Of a stretch of 64,000 bases of DNA, positions 40,765 to 52,019 are shown piece by piece. The position numbers and the translations under genes are program-made. The DNA comes from Atriophallophorus winterbourni. Its lineage: Eukaryota > Platyhelminthes > Trematoda > Plagiorchiida > Microphallidae. Position 1 is the stretch's first letter. The number at the start of each line of letters is the position of its first letter. The stretch spans positions 1 through 64,000 of the forward strand of contig JACCGJ010006017.1 in the NCBI GenBank assembly GCA_013407085.1, in the 5' to 3' direction. The notes beneath the pieces were generated by a model. The model was not told the origin of the DNA. It did no database searches and was given only the letters and a program-made list of their open reading frames with translations.

Positions 40765-41916
40765 CTAATATGGGTAAGGGTTGTGGTAAAGGAAAGGAAA
40801 ATTTTCTATTGAGCCATACATGTTTTGAAATGGGTTTGTGTAAGCACTAAACGGGTTCCCATTCATGAGGGGGCGCTGATCTAGAAGACGTGGAGCGTAT
40901 TGGAGTGGAGAAGTGTAGGGTCTTGGAGGAGGATAGTAATAGGGCTGCTTGGGATAAAAGGGACTTTGCGGGAGGATAAGTGGATTAAGTGGGCCAGGTA
41001 TAACCGGGAACCGTCTATGTACGGGGTGATAATTACATGAGCCATTAGATGGATTATTTCCATCAAAATTACGCCCGACCGTATGGTTCCTAATGATGCG
41101 CGGTCCACCACGTAGTAAGGGTGAATTTGATTTGAAGACAGGGAGCACGACTTTTTTTGTGGCTTTAATTATAGGTCGAGCTGAGGGCTGCGAAGCTGCG
41201 GTGACGGTTTCCTTAGTGGGGACATGGCTATTAGGGCCAGGTGTTAACATTGCGTCATCAATGTTTAACTTAGAATTAGCTGTTGGGGTGGTGGTACTTG
41301 AGATAGGAGTAACATCAGAAGTTTGAGTTTGAGTTACAGGTGCAGTAGCTGATGCGGAATTATCAACAACATCCAAGTCTATGAGGTTGTCGATATCAGT
41401 TGAGCGTTTTACAACTTTAGAAACCTTGCGAAGGCACTTTCGTTGTAAAGGTGTGTTGTCAGGTTTGATCAACACATTAGAAAATTGGGGTAAAAGTTTT
41501 AATACTAGTTGGTTATTAATTATGTGCGACGCATAATTTTCGTCGGCAAATTTTATTAAAATCGGTGCATTACTACGATTGGGAGGTTTTCTGAGTCTAG
41601 TAAAAGATGCTGAGTCTATGGGGAAGCCATATCGCGACAGAAATATCTTTTTAAGATCGACTAAAGGATATCTGTCAGCCACGTTAAGAAGAATAAGGTT
41701 TTTGGCACGGCTCCGACGCTGCTCAATTTCTGAGGATAGCGACTCTATAAATCGACCCGTGCGTTGAAGTAAATCTGAGTCTAATACACAACTGGGGTCA
41801 AGTAGGAAGGTAAGAGGCTCTAAGATATTGCAAATTTTCGAGACCGTGGACAGCTTAGCCGTGACGGAATCGATCTTGTTTTCTAGGTTCTGTACCGTGG
41901 TCAGAACCGTAGACAT
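40765..41916 (-). CDS. CR1-like ORF1 protein, RRM-like
   Basis: 383 residues, intact. Residues 1-25 (VLTTVQNLENKIDSVTAKLS) look like a coiled coil. Residues about 70-140 (SRAKNLILLNVADRYPLVDL, FSRYGFPIDSASFTRLRKPP, APILIKFADENYASHIINNQ) have the spacing of an RNA-recognition motif. A threonine/serine-rich linker follows, then LPVFKSNSPLLRGGPR and a long proline/tyrosine/asparagine-rich tail. No PHD finger. The tail is conserved in the + copy at 42120-42420 and the middle part at 31931-32203. RNA binding is inferred. Confidence 0.82.
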   Translation of the reverse strand: MSTVLTTVQNLENKIDSVTAKLSTVSKICNILEPLTFLLDPSCVLDSDLLQRTGRFIESLSSEIEQRRSRAKNLILLNVADRYPLVDLKKIFLSRYGFPIDSASFTRLRKPPNRSNAPILIKFADENYASHIINNQLVLKLLPQFSNVLIKPDNTPLQRKCLRKVSKVVKRSTDIDNLIDLDVVDNSASATAPVTQTQTSDVTPISSTTTPTANSKLNIDDAMLTPGPNSHVPTKETVTAASQPSARPIIKATKKVVLPVFKSNSPLLRGGPRIIRNHTVGRNFDGNNPSNGSCNYHPVHRRFPVIPGPLNPLILPQSPFYPKQPYYYPPPRPYTSPLQYAPRLLDQRPLMNGNPFSAYTNPFQNMYGSIENFPFLYHNPYPY

Positions 41917-42117
41917 ATTTTCGTCCAGAACAACCGAACATTTTTTTTAATTGAGATGTAGTACGGTATGCTGTTCTTGACGATTTCGAATGTTTGTAAT
42001 GCGACATACTGATCCAGAATAAAATTCGTAAATTGTGATAACGAGAATAATGACTTGCCAAATTTCGAACACCCGCGCCAATAGCATAGGGCCAAGCGAA
42101 ACTTTGATGAATATAAA

Positions 42118-44090
42118 CCACCCCATGGTTTATACACTTATCACCCCGTCCATAGACAATTCCCTGTCACATCTGACCCATTTGGCCGAATTATTCCTTC
42201 CCATAGTCCTTTCTCTCCTCAGCATTCACGTCCTCACTATCCTTCTTCAAGACCCTACCATTTTCCACTTCAATACGCGTCAGGTACCCTAGATCAGCGT
42301 CCCTTCATGAACGGGAACCCGTTTAATACCTACCTAGACCCTTTTCAAACCAGGTATATACCGATGCAAAATTTCCCTCAGCAAAATTTTTCTTTTCATT
42401 ACCAAAACCCTTACTAAAATTAACACCTTCAATTTCAGACCACTAATGTAAATCACTTCCGGTTACACATGTTAAGTATCCTAAAATTAATCTTCTATTA
42501 TTTAATGCACGGTCAATTATCTCTATTCTTCCTACCCTTCAACATTTTTTGATCTCAAACCCGTACGGAATAGTTCTCATCACAGAGACGTGGACATCTC
42601 ATGACAATCCCAACGTTTCACTTGAACTAGCCAACGATTTCATGTTTCGTAAGGACCGCACCCACATCCATGGTGGTGGTATTCTCATTTAAGTTAATAC
42701 AGATTTTCCGGCAGAAATATACAGTTCTCATATGTTAGAAGATCTAGATGACTCAATTTGGATCACCATACCCTCTCTTGATTATCTCATAGGGTGCATC
42801 TATAACCCACCATCTCCTCCCACACTCACTATTGATAAGCTTATAAATGTGTTTACTGAGGCATCCATTGCCTCTCTTAGCAATATAATTATTGCTGGTG
42901 ATTTCAACATGCCATGCATCAGCTGGAAATACCCCCACATTTCGAATATATTTTCAGCATTCGCTAAAAAAATTGATCTTTTAGGTTTCACACAATCTGT
43001 GAGTAAGCCCACAAGACTTTTCAGCATTTTAGACTTTTTTCTCATGCCATGCATGAACATTTGTTTTCATGAGTACATCAAATAAAACGGTAATTATCAA
43101 ATGTTGAGGTCAAACATAAATAAAAAAATTTTTGTTGGTAACAACCGTAAAAAAATAGTTGGATAACATTTGTACAGATGGTAGCTTGTTCAAAACATAA
43201 AGTTGATAGAATATCGGGAAAATAAATGATAAAGGTTCATGTTTTTAACGAATACGACAGTAATTGTTCAAAATGGGTTAATTACAGTTTGGGTAGGTCT
43301 GGACCGCAATGTTTATTCATGTATAATGTTCCAAATGCAAATTCAAACGCAGATAATTGTATAGGGAGTTCACTTCATCGAGTCACGGAGATATGAGTTG
43401 CATTGCCCTTTTAAGAATTGCTAAAGTATATTTTGTTGAATTTCAACAATTCTGAAAAGTAAATTCTCAAGAAAAAAGTTATATATCACTTTAAAATTTT
43501 TTATTGCTGAAAAATATTAGGAGCCTTTTATGCCGTAAAAGTATAAATTATCTATAGTTGCAATAATTAGAAATAGCTTGATCTTCACTCTAGGTACTGA
43601 TCGCAGCAACGTTGAATTTTTAGCTCTACTGCCCGGTTGCGACCACAATATGGTCACTTGCGTTCTGCGCCTTTTTCGGAAGCCGGCATATATTCACAAT
43701 GATGAGAAAATTTATATCAACTGGACTAAGTTTTCGAATCGTCTCAGAGACAACGACTGGACTGAATTTTTTCTTTCTTAAGACTTTAATCGTATTTCTT
43801 CGATTTTCCATGATAACCTCTTAGCATGCCTTCGGAGTTCGTCTACCTTTCATATTAAAAGAAGTAAACAAAACCCCATAACCCTTCTTGAAAAAAAGAT
43901 TGCTCGTCTCTCTACTTCTGCGAATCATAAGTTTGACTTCTTCTCTGTTATACGCCGACATGAGCTATGTAACTCTCTCCCAGGTATTAAATTCGCCTCC
44001 TAGAGCGTCAAGAAAGAAAGGCTTTAAGCAGTAACTCAAAGAATAAGTCTTTGAATTGTCTTACGCAGAATAGATGTATCTCATTAATGA
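42118..44090 (+). pseudogene. Diverged + copy of the RRM-type CR1 family
   Basis: 42120-42420 encodes the ORF1 tail (HPVHRQFPV, DQRPFMNGNPFNTY, stop after QNPY). 42500-43035 and 43578-44080 encode endonuclease: LEDLDDSIWITIPSLDYLIG, CIYNPPSPPTLTIDKLINV, IIAGDFNMPCISW, then after an interruption LIFTLGTDRSNVEFLALLPG, CDHNMVTCVL and INWTKFSNRLRDNDW. Stops and frameshifts occur throughout and no RT is left. The endonuclease is split by an inserted 542-bp sequence (separate entry). Head to head with 37840-41990. Confidence 0.82.
43036..43577. repeat. ~542-bp insertion in the CR1 endonuclease
   Basis: Splits the endonuclease motif (...SILD | LIFTLGTD...) cleanly: the coding match stops at 43035 and resumes at 43578. 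The inserted DNA is very AT-rich, non-coding, starts TTTTTCTCATGCCATGCATG and ends AATAATTAGAAATAGC. I see no terminal inverted repeats or clear target duplication, so the class is unknown. Confidence 0.6.
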
Positions 44091-44107
44091 TCAGGCTTGT
44101 GCATATA

Positions 44108-44148
44108 GGAATATATAGATATATATATATATATATATATATATACTG
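44108..44148. repeat. TA microsatellite
   Basis: Uninterrupted (TA)n tract of about 36 bases after GAATATATAGA. Confidence 0.9.
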
Positions 44149-44159
44149 AAGCTAATACA

Positions 44160-44520
44160 TGTAGCTGAATCACGATTAGACTGCAAAACATTGCTACTAC
44201 TGCTGCTGTTCGAATAAGACGTGAACTACAGTGCATTTTTGAACTCGCAACAGCTTAGTAAATGCTGGTAAGTTTTTTGGTCGTTTCTTTCAACGTTTCT
44301 TTTTCTGGCAGTTTTCATCGCGCCGAAGTTATCAGTAATGAACATATAAGAAACCGGATCCATCTGCTTCTATCAGAAAAATAAAAAATATCCAATTGAC
44401 TTACTCTTCAACAAGTTTCTATGGCCGAGTAACTGAATACACATGCAGGACGCTGAATTAGTAGTCAACTGATATCAGATTTTACCGTAACGCACTTCAC
44501 TGAAAGATTGTAGCGGAAAT
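44160..44520 (+). repeat. 3' part of a dispersed CR1-like family
   Basis: Aligns with the reverse complement of 52860-53180: GAACTCGCAACAGCTTAG, TAAATGCTGGTAAG, GGATCCATCTGCTTCTATCA, GACGCTGAATTAGTAGTCAA and CTGATATCAGATTTTACC. Because the other copy follows an RT C-terminal block, this is probably a 3' UTR piece of the same family. Confidence 0.65.
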
Positions 44521-44896
44521 ATACTCAAAATAAGAACGAAGAAATTACAGAAAATAGCTGTAACTCACATAATGTTCAGAGAATACAAATCCGTTACAAT
44601 ATCCTTCTTTTGCTCGAGAAAATATTCATGAACGAAAATAAATTCCAATGATTGCTGAAATTGATGTCAAGATTGTTAGTCGCTACAAAATGTTAGCATC
44701 GAGTCCAACCAAACGGATCCAAAAGCACGCAAAACAGAATCTGCCAAAAGTGTCGATGAGTCTGGAAAATTTGAAAATAATTTGGTTGAGGAAACAACCT
44801 AGTAGTGTTATTATAACTTGTCAGTGTTTACATAGAGAACACAAAGGGGTGTGCGAAGTAAGCGGTTAGGACATTGAAGCGTAAGGTTACAACATG
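44521..44896. other. Non-coding stretch
   Basis: A short open frame at 44648-44869 resembles nothing I know. No transposon blocks seen. Confidence 0.4.
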
Positions 44897-45475
44897 TCAC
44901 AGCATGCATTCACAATGTTCGAATAAGGACATTACTGAGGTAGCACGTGTCATGGGTGAGTATTCCGCACCAAACACCTTTTCTCGTGAAACTTTCGACC
45001 GTTGTCCTCCTAGGGTCAACCTGTAACCTGGCTGCTGGTTTGCGAATTTTTTCGCCTCGCCGGAGTTTAACTGGGTGGGTTGAACGGGTAATCCAAACGT
45101 GTCAATTAATTTATCCAGTGGGACGCTAGCATTGACCGTAGGTTTGCATTGAGGATTTGTAGGTGCAGGACGTAATTGGTTGCGATGGCTTACCCATACA
45201 CCATCTGGAACGGTCACTTCATAGAGAACTGAAACTCGAATATTAGTGATTCGTCCGTAAACCCAAGCGTTCCTGTTCGGGCGATGATCACGAACCCAAA
45301 CACAGGTCCCACTACTTAGTGGAGAACTGTTTCTCACAGAACGTTCTTCTTCGTATTGGGTTTGAGTTGGTAACTTACTCGTTATAGTTGTACGCAATTT
45401 ACACCCCATGAGGACTTCTGCTGGTTAGGCAAGCCTGGATGCGGTGTAATGGTGTGGCCTGCGCGGTATTTATAT
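44897..45475 (-). pseudogene. Ty3/gypsy integrase C-terminal tail
   Basis: Minus frame from 45409: MGCKLRTTITSKLPTQTQ, SSGTCVWVRDHRPNRNAWVY, GRITNIRVSVLYEVTVPDGV and VSHRNQLRPAP, the tail following the integrase core in flatworm Ty3-type pol. Just upstream (45470-45410) the frame carries the usual TPHPGLPNQQKSS-like sequence in a shifted frame. The catalytic core and LTRs are not visible. Confidence 0.75.
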
Positions 45476-46559
45476 ATTTCAACTAAAATCATTTGAAATC
45501 ATTTTAATAAAAAATGTAAGGCGTTTAATTCGCGATTTTCAACTACATTATAAAGTTCTCCTTATTTTTTCTTTCCAAATACAAAGCCGTTGTGAGACAC
45601 TACATTTAAGTTTCTTTCCACTTGATTGTATTTCACACGCTCTGATTAAATATTACGAATTTTCGCAGTTTCGTGAAATTGCAATATTCATAACGTTCAT
45701 TACTAACATTTAAATATTTATATTTTAGATATATCTACATGTTGGCATATATTACTTTCTTATGCTTAAATGCTGGTTGTGGTTGTAGTGGGCAATAAAA
45801 TAAGTCTGCACTACACACAGTACAGCAAAAATGAAATGAACTCACTAAAAGACCAAAGGAGCATATGTCCAAAAAAGGATGCATTGAAATCCAACGATAG
45901 CGGGATAATCCACACGGGAAAATCCATGGGATGACATCCAAGGTGCATAATGCGCTAAAATGTTGGAGAATATGTTAATCACAAATTTAGCAGGGAGTAA
46001 CGCACGCAGATTTCGGAACCACGGAAGAAGACGAAGTCCGGTAATTCAAAATTTTATTATCCCGCCAAAAAGTATCTTGTACAAGCATTAATTCAAATGA
46101 TGTATACATGGCCAAAAGGGAATAATCATACATGGCCAAAAGTTACATGTACATAATACTAAGTTGCAAAACGGAAGTAGTTCTTTACATGGTAAGCATT
46201 TAGCTAAAAGAATCGAATGCTGTGACTGAAGGCACTGGGCGCACCAAATTGCTCTGGTATACTAAAGGGCCATCATCTTCATCATGAAGCACAAGTCTGA
46301 AGCCAGACAAAAGTGCCAAGCGATATGTAGCAGGAAAGGCCGATAAGCAATGGCGTGAAAAAAGGAAATCAACCAAGTACAATATGCAAAAAACGTACAA
46401 AAAGCAGCTTGTTCTGAAAGTTACAATGCATGCAATTTCGTGTTTTTGTATTGTTTTTGTTTTTTATATAAAATGAAACCGGATAGAAAAATTATGACAC
46501 ACATAATAAGGTACACTGGCGCCACTGACTTCGGTTCGCAGCCATATTACGTAGGGTTT
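45476..46559. other. Non-coding stretch, nothing recognised
   Basis: Short open frames on the minus strand (45735-45941, 46200-46400) do not resemble known proteins. No repeats recognised. Confidence 0.4.
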
Positions 46560-47840
46560 CTAGTCAACGATTAGGTGGAGCTTCTGGAGCCCACCCACGC
46601 AAAGGAATGAGACCAACAGACCCAAACACCACGGTGAGTTTCTTCATTCCAACGTGCACCTAAGCCTACCCCCACTTCGGCTTAGGCAACCAGTAGTATC
46701 GAGCCCACAAGCAATTATGGAAATGAAGGTAAAATTGACAGATCAAAGGGCCATTACACAGCGTATGGAGCCCATACATGATTTTAATGGGTCTGCATAG
46801 AACACAAAAAATAACAAGGGAGGCTTATCTTAAGCAAGTTTCCAAGTTACTTGCAATAATGAAAGAACCAACCCATAAAACATATGCGCAAGTTGCGGCA
46901 TCACCCAAACAATCTTGTATAAGCCGGTGGGTGTACGAAATTCAGCAAAAGGAAATTGGGGAAAAACTAACAACAATGTTGTTAGCCAGTTCAGGAAGAA
47001 CAGTCAGCGAGCTCAAAAGGTACCGCGATCACCAACCGGTAAAGAAACCGAGTCGCGTCTCGGCAATTTAGCGACAATCAACTCGCAATTAGCTCCAATT
47101 CAAAGTGAATTGCGATCGCTTCAAAGAAGGCGCTTTTCCTGAGAAATGTATGAAAACTAAGACCAGAGATATTCGGATCCTTAACGAACAAGAGCCTTTT
47201 ATACAGGAGGCTAAATCATGACGCAGCTAAAATCAACAATGCGTGCGAAATTTATCGCGTTTATCAGACCTTAGGACCAATCTTCTGTTCGTTCAAGTCC
47301 ATAGAATCGGTCTAAATTAGAAAGAAAATCAGGCGAGGCCAATCTTGGTCGAATTAAAAAATCGGAGACACAATTATTTCTTTCCAAAAGCGACCAAATA
47401 GATACCAATACCAATATTTTGTATAAATTGGTGCCAAATAGCCACCCAGCTTCAGCAAATTATTTTGCTTTTTTTTAACGTTAGGTTTGCAACGTAAAAA
47501 AACGGAGGTAAACCCTGAGAAACGCCGATGAAATGAATCCGTACCGCGGATATTTGAAGCGAAAATGCTCAAGTTCTGGTAGAAAATAAAAGGAAGGAAT
47601 CTTGGCTACGTTGCGATGCAGCAAACGAAAGCCTTGCTTCGTCTGCGCTTAACGCCGCTGCATTCGGAACCTGTACGCCACAACCTTCCAGCGACGTAGA
47701 TTTCACATACAACACAAATATGTCACCGCATTTCCACATACCAATAAACATGGTAATACCTCGGGTTCTGCGACCGAGGCTTCTCCGGAATTGGGCGCGG
47801 TAGATCGAAATGCTGTAAGCATACTTTACATAAATGCAGT
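46560..47840 (+). pseudogene. Decayed CR1-like ORF1 (PHD family)
   Basis: Fragments related to the ORF1 at 63253-64000: THKTYAQVAASPKQSC (46865), LAPIQSELRSLQRRRFS (47089) and IRILNEQEPFIQEAKS (47169), the last matching ILVLNQDEPYIREAKTRK at 63880. Further on, 47577-47830 reads RKESWLRCDAANESLASSAL and LNAAAFGTCTPQPSSDVDFT, probably the ORF1 C terminus. Stops and shifts between the pieces. Confidence 0.65.
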
Positions 47841-50586
47841 GTGCATAGTACATGGCTGGAATTTATGCAGAAATCCTCCGGAAGTAAATCTAGGATTCTA
47901 GATTCATCAGAGACCTCGCTTCAAAATATGGACACTATTCCAGTTAATCTTTTTTCAGCATATACAGCCCGTAGATCGCATAGACCAGACGGTAGACGCA
48001 GTGGAGGAGCTATATTACTCCTACAGCATGGGATTAAATACAAAGACTCTGGCATCAAAATGGCCACTTTTGGCATCCAGATGGTCTCGACAATCGTTAC
48101 TGACTGTAAGCTCTCTTTTGCGTTTGGCTGCTTATACAGGGGTCCCGGCGCTGTTGAGGAAGAGGACCAGGAACTTAAGGAAATTCTTAACAGGTTGCTC
48201 AGAACTGCCACACTTGTCTATTCAATAGATGACTTCAACCTACCGGGTATTGACTGGGACACTCAGACTATATCTATTACGATTTCCTAGCTATATCTCA
48301 ATTACCTGCACTCCAGTGCGTTTAATCAGTATGTAAGTGAGAAAACTAGGTACACAGATGGACATTCACCATCTACACTGGACATACTTTTGTCTAAAAA
48401 ATCTAAAGACGATTACCACATCTCTTGCGACTTACCTTTGGGGAAAAGTGACCATGTCATTATAATATTTCAGGCAATGCTCTGTTTTTGTAAGCCACCA
48501 GTCAAATATAAGCATAATCTAAATCAAGTTGACTGAAATGCCGTACAGCTTTCCGCTGCACGATATGACTGATTCTCGGAAACTAATGACAACAAAAGTA
48601 AATGGTCAGTTATTAAGTGAAATATCGTAAGTCCTCAAGACCTTTACAGTCCTTTTCGACATGTACGGCTAAAGAATAAGCCACCTTGGTGGACTCTCGC
48701 GGTGCGAAGCAACATTATTGGGCGCGACAGACACTGGCGGAGATATACGTTCTTACAACCGTATAGAAAGTGGTCGTTCTCTAAGGCTTTGAGAAACGAC
48801 ACAGTAAAGCTACAACGGAGCCTTAAGCCAAGCTACGAAACTGTCCTAGCAAACTCTGCTAAAAAGAATACTGAGAAGTATTTTAGTAATGTTCAGTCTT
48901 AGGGTACGATAAAAGGGCACATAGGTTACCTTATATTAGACAATGGCGAGAAAGAAAATTCTGACCCCAACAAGGCAGCAGCTTTGCAGCATTATTTTCA
49001 AAGCGTACATAGAATGGATGGTGGTGATGCGATTCACTTAGTCCCAACTCTTATGATGGAAATGGATGCCTGTGAAGTCTGTGAAGCACAGATGATGTCG
49101 CACGTGTCCTACAGTATCTAAACGGAAATAAATCGGTCGGACGTAACGATGTGTTTCCTAAAATTGTAAAGGAAATTTCTAAATTACTAGCAGAGCCTCT
49201 CTGTGACTTATACAACGGATCGCTGTGCAAAGGCATCCTACCAGATGATTGGAGAAAGTCATTGTCTTACCCATTCCATAGGGATGTTGAGCGAAAATAG
49301 TAAGGACTTTCCGACCAGTAAGCTTGACTAGTGTTTTATGTAAAACTTGGCTAGAGTTATGAGGTATCGATTTTGCAGCCACCTCGTGCACAATTCATCA
49401 CTTAGCACGGTTCAACAGGGCTTCCTTAAAAGACGGTCTGTCTCTCGAATCTTCTATGCTTTTTAGATAAAGTTTTCAAGAAACGGGATGGAGGCGGACG
49501 GAACGAAGTCTTTTACTTAGACTTTTGTGAGGACTTTGACTCGGTTACTCACAAGTTCCAATGGATAAATCTCGACGCCAAAGGCATATCTGGTAAGCTT
49601 CAAAAACGGATAACCAGTTTTCTTCGTGATAGATCTCTCCAGGTTCGTGAAGGCGATACTACATCTCAATTCGCAACAATTACCAGTGGTGTCCCACAAG
49701 GTTCGGTATTATGCCAAATATTCTTTCTGATTTTCATTTATGATCAGATATCGCAAATGTCATGTTCCTGCTACATGTTTGCGGATGATGTCAAATACGC
49801 CTGATCTAGTGATCACGCTAATTTGTTGAGAGATATTGAAAAGGTCAATAAATAGTCGCAGGTTTGGAAAGTTTCTTTGAACTTCAGTAAATGCCATTGG
49901 TTGTCTACAGCAGTCGAGAAAACTACAGTAACTGCGAATAACTGTACGATCGACTTTAAATCTATTCTGAATGTTGATGATTTAGGTATAGTCGTAACAG
50001 CAGACTTTAAATAGGCTGAACAATGTGCCTCAGCTGCACAACGAGCTAGAGTTTAACTCATTAGGCTCAAATCTGTTTTGACATGTAGAACGCAAGGAGT
50101 GTTCATCCCCTTATATACGGCTAATTTGAGGCCACATTTAGAATACTGCGTGCAAGCCTGGAGGCAATTCTTCCAAAAAGACATATTACTACAAGAGAGA
50201 GTCCAGCGTCTGGCTACCAAAATAGTTGAAGTTGTGTTTGGGAAACCCAAAGAACGTCTAATTTCTGTAAGTCACTTCTTCCTTCGGCGTCGGCACCTAC
50301 GGGGTGACCTAATAGAAACGTTCAACATACTGAAAGGCTCAGGCAAAGAGGGTTGTCAAAACCTGTTATCTCAAGCGATCAACCCTTCAACTAGATGATG
50401 AACATTGAAGGTCTCGAAAAACCGCAGTCTTCTGAATCAAAGGCAACACTTCTTCAGTGAAAGAGATGTAAGCTTCTGGAACAAGCGGTCTGAGGAATTA
50501 ATAGCTTGCAAGTTAGTAGGTGCATTTAAAATGTGTTTGGATGCCTTCTGGCATGTGCATTTGCCAGATTCCTACAAGAATATGTA
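47841..50586 (+). pseudogene. Decayed CR1-like ORF2
   Basis: Endonuclease: SHRPDGRRSGGAILLLQHG, SFAFGCLYRGPGAVEEEDQE and YSIDDFNLPGIDWDT. RT in several frames: NGNKSVGRNDVFPKIVKEIS near 49120, VPQGSVL near 49690, CYMFADDVKYA (motif C) near 49770, LNVDDLGIVVTADFK near 49970 and NLRPHLEYCVQAWRQFFQKD near 50105. The C terminus ends at a stop near 50587 (LDAFWHVHLPDSYKNM). Stops and frameshifts throughout. Together with 46560-47840 it forms one old element. Confidence 0.8.
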
Positions 50587-50920
50587 GGTCGCCTGTCGAT
50601 AGAATTGGTAAAATATTTTGGGTTCATCCTAAATTTATACGGTCTTTTTCATGGAAAAAACAACCAACACAAGAATAGAAGTGAGAATAAACCACACTCA
50701 GTATTCGAATAAGGCGTTATATGTTGATGCATATAAGTTTAACAACGAGAATATGAATAACAGTATTATTGATTAAACAAGTTGCGCATGTATGCCACTG
50801 TTGGGTAAGGTTGGTACGACCAATCTGTTTAATCACACGAGCCCTCACTCATGTAGACTGAGTTCAAAACCCGAGACCATGAATAAAAGAGCTCATTTTC
50901 ATGTATCTCCATCACACACA

Positions 50921-50954
50921 CCACGACCGGTTTCGTGCTGTTTGCACTCATCAG
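50921..50954 (-). ncRNA. Hammerhead ribozyme, intact copy of the array family
   Basis: On the minus strand: CTGATGA (50954-50948), stem II GTGC with GCAC and loop AAACA, GAAAC, CGGTC, then GTGG. All core bases are intact, stem II has four pairs, and stem I pairs the upstream CTAC with GTGG (one G-U). Cleavage is expected after GGTC at 50925. This is the only fully intact core of this family in the window. Confidence 0.82.
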
Positions 50955-51161
50955 GTAGGGACAGTAGAATCAGGATCCACATGCGCTTAAAACAATTGAA
51001 GAATGGTAAAGAAGTTCCGCTTGTATGCGACTATTGGGCAAGGTTTGTTCGACCAACCTGTTCAATCACATGAGCGCTCACTCATGTAGACTGAGTTTGA
51101 AGCCCATGACCATGAATAAAAAAGCATGCAAATGAGCGGATTCTGATCCTACTTTTTCTAC

Positions 51162-51195
51162 CTGATGAGTGCAAACAACAAGAAACCGGTCGTGG
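51162..51195 (+). ncRNA. Hammerhead-like copy, stem II damaged
   Basis: CTGATGA and GAAACCGGTCGTGG are intact; stem II reads GTGC against ACAA and keeps only two pairs. Confidence 0.55.
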
Positions 51196-51226
51196 TGTGT
51201 GTGAGTGTGATGGAGATGCATGCAAA

Positions 51227-51267
51227 TTAGTAATATTGATTGTTCGAATAACAATCAATACTACTAA
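51227..51267. repeat. 18-bp hairpin at the plus/minus junction
   Basis: TTAGTAATATTGATTGTT (51227-51244), loop CGAAT, and AACAATCAATACTACTAA (51250-51267), with one mismatch in 18. It marks where plus-oriented and minus-oriented repeat units meet. Confidence 0.75.
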
Positions 51268-51374
51268 ACAAGTGATACTTGGATTCCACTGTTGCGAACC
51301 ATGATGTTCAAACACACAAGGAGCTTATGGAGGATAAAATTCATGTGTTGCTCACAGCTCCCAAAATTACACTC

Positions 51375-51407
51375 CACTACAGGTTTCTGGCTGTTTGCCG
51401 TCATCAG
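51375..51407 (-). ncRNA. Variant hammerhead copy
   Basis: Minus strand: CTGATGA, CGGC-AAACA-GCCA, GAAAC, CTGTA, GTG. Stem II has GGC/GCC with a C-A mismatch next to the core. Same family as 21119 and 22920. Confidence 0.5.
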
Positions 51408-51524
51408 GTTTTTGAACATCGTGGTTGGTTGTACGGATCCTATGCAACAGTGGCATTCAGGTATCACTTGTTTACCATTTATCCACTGTTTCAAGGCTCA
51501 CTGAAACTAATCTTACTGTATCCA

Positions 51525-51558
51525 CGTGATGACCACAAACAGCCAGAAACCGGTAATG
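51525..51558 (+). ncRNA. Variant hammerhead copy, core mutated
   Basis: GTGATGA (first core base C changed to G), CCAC-AAACA-GCCA, GAAAC, CGGTA, ATGG. The core change predicts inactivity. Its tail GTGAGCAACACA matches the other variant copies. Confidence 0.5.
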
Positions 51559-52019
51559 GAGTGTTATTTCAGGGGATGTGAGCAACACATAACTTTGGTA
51601 ATCAATAACACGGTTATTCATATTCTCTAATACTGAATGTGGTTTATTCTCGCTTCTATTCTCGTGTTGGTTGTTTAATTGAATTCAATACAATACAATT
51701 CATCACCTGCATGCCTAAATGTACTTTGTTTTTCGTGATCATTAACTGACCTGTGTCAATTGTGTCACTGTTGTTAAAACCCGAAGAGGATAAAAATAGA
51801 AAAGCTGGCGTTTCAAACCGCAACTGATGGCTATTATTCGGTCTTTCTCAGTGATCACACCCATATGTTTCACATTGTTATTTCCACACACTTAAAACCA
51901 GTTTTAATACCTTTCCGTAAACTAGAAGAGAAGATGACCAGCTAGTAAATGTGTAATCTCAGGTGACAAAAATAGTACAAACTTTGAAATCAATTATTTA
52001 TGGTGGAGAATCAAAGGCC

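Larger units (their letters stand above)
37840..41990 (-). mobile_element. Nearly complete CR1-like element, RRM-type ORF1
   Basis: Second, different family. Right to left: 5' UTR around 41990-41917, ORF1 41916-40765, ORF2 about 40720-37896, short 3' UTR ending near 37840 in an AATACAATAAGAC tract. Only one single-base deletion (near 39470) breaks ORF2. A diverged + strand copy of the same family starts at 42118, head to head. Confidence 0.85.
50665..51690. repeat. Inverted cluster of hammerhead repeats
   Basis: Outer arms are inverted copies: AACAACCAACACAAGAATAG at 50668 matches the complement of CTATTCTCGTGTTGGTTGTT near 51680, extending through GAATAAACCACA and GAATATGAATAAC. The left arm has an extra ~40 bp. 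Inside lie ribozyme units in the order minus (50781-50990), minus without core (51000-51140), plus (51145-51230), a hairpin (51227-51267), minus variant (51276-51410) and plus variant (51420-51612). Confidence 0.7.
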
